From Aestuariivita sp. (lineage in GTDB: Bacteria > Pseudomonadota > Alphaproteobacteria > Rhodobacterales > Rhodobacteraceae), in contig NZ_JAAWWD010000061.1 of assembly GCF_021404545.1 (NCBI RefSeq), positions 62,001-126,000 of the forward strand: DNA of 64,000 bases, written 5' to 3'. The first letter of the stretch is position 1. Every line of letters begins with the position of its first letter. The notes below the pieces were generated by a model. That model was not told the origin of the DNA, made no database searches, and saw only the letters and a program-made list of their open reading frames with translations. A program made the position numbers and the translations under genes. Below, piece by piece: positions 61,553-64,000 of this stretch.

Positions 61553-63268
61553 ATGCGTCCAGCAATACCGATGACGCCCGAAGACGCGGTGCGCCATGTT
61601 GTCGAAACCGATCCGACATTCGCGGTCCATGAAACTGAGATACGCGGGGTCACCGTCCGCGCCTTCCGCAATATCCCGCCCACCGTCCCGGCGCTTCTGG
61701 CCGCGGGTTGGGCGCGCCACGGGGAGGGCGCATGGCCCTATGTCGCCTATGAGACCGAGACCCTGACCTATGCCGAGTTCACCAAGGCGGTACACCGTAT
61801 GGCGCATGCCATGCAGGACGAGCTGGGGTTGAAACAGGGCGACCGTGTCGCGGTGGCGATGCGCAATTATCCCGAGCTTTTGATTCTGGTCCTGGCGATC
61901 TCGTCCTTTGGCGGGGTCGTGGTGTTCGTCAACGCCTGGTGGACAACCCAAGAGCTGGAATTTGCCCTGCGTGACAGCGATGCGCGCGTGGTGTTTGCCG
62001 ACGGGGCGCGTCTGGACCGGCTGGAACCGCTGCGCGACACGCTTGGCCTGACGCTGATCGGGGTGCGGGATGGTGAAGGGCGCGGTGGCCATGATTTCAC
62101 GGTCCTGCGCGACGGGGCCGCAACGGACACGCCGCTGCAGGTGGCCATCGACACCGATGACGATTTCGCGGTGATGTATTCCTCGGGCACGACGGATCAT
62201 CCGAAAGGCGTTGTACAGACGCATCGCGGGGCGGTGAATGCGGTGTTCTCCTGGCTGATACAGGCCGCGATCGTACCGCTCATCGACCCCCCTGCACCGG
62301 ATGCGCCAGAACCGCCGCGCCCCTCGGCGCTGGTGGTGACCCCGCTGTTTCACGTGACAGCCACGCATCCGCTATTTTTGTTGAGCCTGCCCGCCGGGGC
62401 CAAGATCACGCTGATGCATAAATGGGATCCCGAGGACGCGGTCCGGCTGATGCGCGACAATGACATCACCCGGTTTCTGGGTGTGCCCACGCAATCCGCC
62501 GAACTGATGGAGGCCGCCCGCCGCATGGGCGAGACGCTGCCCAAGATGGATTACCTCGGCGCGGGTGGTGCCAAGCGCCCCGCCGCTCAGGTCGCGCAGC
62601 TGGCGGAAGCCTTTCCCAATGCCGGGGTCGCAACCGGCTGGGGTATGACCGAAACCAATGCGTTGGGCATCGGGGCGATTGGCGACGAATATCGCGCAAA
62701 TCCCGAAAGCGCGGGCAAGCTGCACCCGCCGGTTCAGGAACTGGCCATTCTGGATGACGCGGGCAACCCGGTGCCCAACGGCACCATCGGCGAGATCACC
62801 GTCAAGGGCCCGCATATTATGCGCTGCTATCTCAACCAGCCCGATGCCACGGCAGAGGTTCTGAAGGACGGCTGGCTGCGGACCGGGGATCTGGGCACGC
62901 TGGATGATGACGGCTACGTCACGATTGTGGACCGCAAGAAGAACATCATAATTCGCGGTGGCGAGAATATCGCCTGTCTGGACGTCGAAGGCGCGTTGCA
63001 CCGGCACCCCGATGTGCTGGAGGCCGCGGCCTTTTCCATCCCCGACGCGCGGCTTGGCGAGACGGTCGGTGCCGCGGTGCAGCTGCGTGCGGGCACCGAT
63101 CTGACGCGGGCCGATCTGGGGGCGTTTCTGGATGGTCATCTGGCAAAATTCAAACACCCCGCGCACCTGTGGGTGCAGCATACCCCATTGACCCGCGGGG
63201 CCACCGACAAGATCGACCGGCGCGCCATCCGCGCGGCCTGTCTGGACAACCAAGAGGCACAAGTATGA
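61553..63268 (+). CDS. Acyl-CoA synthetase (AMP-forming, class I adenylating enzyme)
   Basis: The 571-aa protein has the adenylate-forming motifs: [11 protein letters not shown] near residue 209, GWGMTETNA, the GDLG loop and [15 protein letters not shown] near residue 460, and a C-terminal domain with the catalytic-lysine region TDKIDRRAI. It activates a carboxylic acid with ATP and CoA. The preferred acid is unknown. The start at 61553 follows GGAGGGGGAG. Its stop overlaps the next ATG, coupling it to a 3-hydroxyacyl-CoA dehydrogenase, consistent with a beta-oxidation-like pathway. Confidence 0.9.
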   Translation: MRPAIPMTPEDAVRHVVETDPTFAVHETEIRGVTVRAFRNIPPTVPALLAAGWARHGEGAWPYVAYETETLTYAEFTKAVHRMAHAMQDELGLKQGDRVAVAMRNYPELLILVLAISSFGGVVVFVNAWWTTQELEFALRDSDARVVFADGARLDRLEPLRDTLGLTLIGVRDGEGRGGHDFTVLRDGAATDTPLQVAIDTDDDFAVMYSSGTTDHPKGVVQTHRGAVNAVFSWLIQAAIVPLIDPPAPDAPEPPRPSALVVTPLFHVTATHPLFLLSLPAGAKITLMHKWDPEDAVRLMRDNDITRFLGVPTQSAELMEAARRMGETLPKMDYLGAGGAKRPAAQVAQLAEAFPNAGVATGWGMTETNALGIGAIGDEYRANPESAGKLHPPVQELAILDDAGNPVPNGTIGEITVKGPHIMRCYLNQPDATAEVLKDGWLRTGDLGTLDDDGYVTIVDRKKNIIIRGGENIACLDVEGALHRHPDVLEAAAFSIPDARLGETVGAAVQLRAGTDLTRADLGAFLDGHLAKFKHPAHLWVQHTPLTRGATDKIDRRAIRAACLDNQEAQV

Positions 63269-64000
63269 CCCCTCCAACCGAAGAAGAGATCGGCCGTTAC
63301 ATCGCCGCCGCGGGCGCGCGTGCCTGGGAGGTGCCCGGCCTGCCCGAAACCGTGACCCACCGCGACATCACGACCGTGGGCATCATCGGCGCCGGAACCA
63401 TGGGCGGCGGCATCGCGATGAACTTTGCCTCCGCCGGGTATCCGGTCAAGATCGTCGAGACCACGCAGGAGGCGCTCGACCGGGGCCTGGGCGTGGTGCG
63501 CGGCAATTACCAGCGTTCGGCCGACAAGGGCCGGTTCCCCCAGGACGAGGTCGAGGCCCGCATGGGCCGTTTCGACGGACGGCTCGCGCTGGCCGATCTG
63601 GCCGAATGCGATCTGGTGATCGAAGCGGTGTTCGAGGACCTTGACCTCAAACGCCGGATCTTCACCGAGCTTGACCGGGTGATGAAACCGGGCGCGATCC
63701 TGGCCACGAATACCTCCGCGCTCGACATCGACGCGATTGCCGCGATGACGACCCGGCCCCAGGATGTGATCGGGCTTCATTTCTTCTCGCCCGCCAATGT
63801 GATGAAGCTGCTCGAAATCGTGCGCGCCAAACACACCGCCGATGACGTGGTGGCCACCTGCATGGACCTGGCGCGGCGGATCAACAAGGTTGCCACGCTT
63901 GTCGGTGTCTGCCCCGGTTTCGTGGGCAACCGTATCCTGTTTGCGCGGCAGAAACAGGCCAACAAGCTGGTCTATCGGGGCGTTATGCCCTGGGATGTGG
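63265..64000 (+). CDS. 3-Hydroxyacyl-CoA dehydrogenase (3' end outside window)
   Basis: The first 245 residues are present; the gene continues past the edge. NAD-binding GAGTMGGG is at residues 42-49, and [11 protein letters not shown] and [17 protein letters not shown] are family hallmarks, with the start of the C-terminal domain at [11 protein letters not shown]. It oxidises an (S)-3-hydroxyacyl-CoA to the 3-ketoacyl-CoA. It is probably a stand-alone or enoyl-hydratase-fused FadB-type enzyme; the fused part, if any, would lie beyond the window. It starts at the 4-base overlap with the synthetase stop. Confidence 0.9.
   Translation, partial: MTPPTEEEIGRYIAAAGARAWEVPGLPETVTHRDITTVGIIGAGTMGGGIAMNFASAGYPVKIVETTQEALDRGLGVVRGNYQRSADKGRFPQDEVEARMGRFDGRLALADLAECDLVIEAVFEDLDLKRRIFTELDRVMKPGAILATNTSALDIDAIAAMTTRPQDVIGLHFFSPANVMKLLEIVRAKHTADDVVATCMDLARRINKVATLVGVCPGFVGNRILFARQKQANKLVYRGVMPWDV

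Overview
The window looks like a chromosomal segment of a GC-rich alphaproteobacterium, most likely a Rhodobacterales (Roseobacter-type) heterotroph. The evidence is the strong GC bias, two TRAP transporters, a dihydroxypropanesulfonate (DHPS)/sulfolactate catabolic locus, and dense co-directional operons with 4-base start/stop overlaps. I see no rRNA gene, complete tRNA, insertion sequence, CRISPR array or phage head gene. All identifications are from reading the proteins, not from searches.

Layout. (1) 1-2153: end of an amino-acid-type ABC transporter (substrate-binding/permease fusion, then a permease). (2) 2169-4289: membrane sensor adenylate/guanylate cyclase on the minus strand. (3) 4442-15219: organosulfonate locus. 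A LacI-type repressor is divergent from a small membrane protein, a TRAP transporter, a histidinol-dehydrogenase-like DHPS dehydrogenase (HpsN type), an SDR and a zinc alcohol dehydrogenase (HpsO/HpsP type), sulfolactate sulfo-lyase SuyAB, a ComC-type sulfolactate dehydrogenase and a universal stress protein. Two palindromic operators lie between repressor and operon. The inferred flow is DHPS -> (R)-sulfolactate -> pyruvate + sulfite. (4) 15336-23341: a PAS-LuxR regulator divergent from a second catabolic operon: a DUF849/BKACE-like enzyme with an altered signature, a second TRAP transporter, a fused alpha-beta E1 dehydrogenase, a Rid-family protein lacking the usual arginine, and an HpcH/HpaI-type aldolase. 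Its substrate is not known to me, and this is one of the two most interesting parts. (5) 23546-28922: MarR regulator and an RND efflux pump (adaptor plus inner-membrane pump).

(6) 29389-59856: a 19-gene, 30-kb minus-strand operon encoding an extracellular contractile injection system (eCIS, Afp/PVC-like). In transcription order: sheath, inner tube, zinc-ribbon baseplate-hub chaperone-like protein, proline-rich protein, DUF4255 cap protein, AAA+ ATPase, 94-aa protein, a 2535-aa protein with a DUF4157 HExxH domain, a 465-aa DUF4157-OmpA-like fusion, tube-adaptor and LysM-like proteins, a spike split into gpD-like and gpV-like genes, PAAR-like tip, gp25-like protein, two J-like baseplate proteins, a P2 gpI-like protein and a DUF6519/beta-helix protein. 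Eleven of the 18 junctions are 4-base overlaps and one is a 1-base overlap. (7) 60213-61112: a divergent SARP/BTAD-type regulator. The intergenic region carries TCACG repeated three times at exactly 11-bp spacing, the arrangement SARP-family activators use, which suggests direct control of the eCIS operon.

(8) 61553-64000: an acyl-CoA synthetase and a 3-hydroxyacyl-CoA dehydrogenase cut by the window end.
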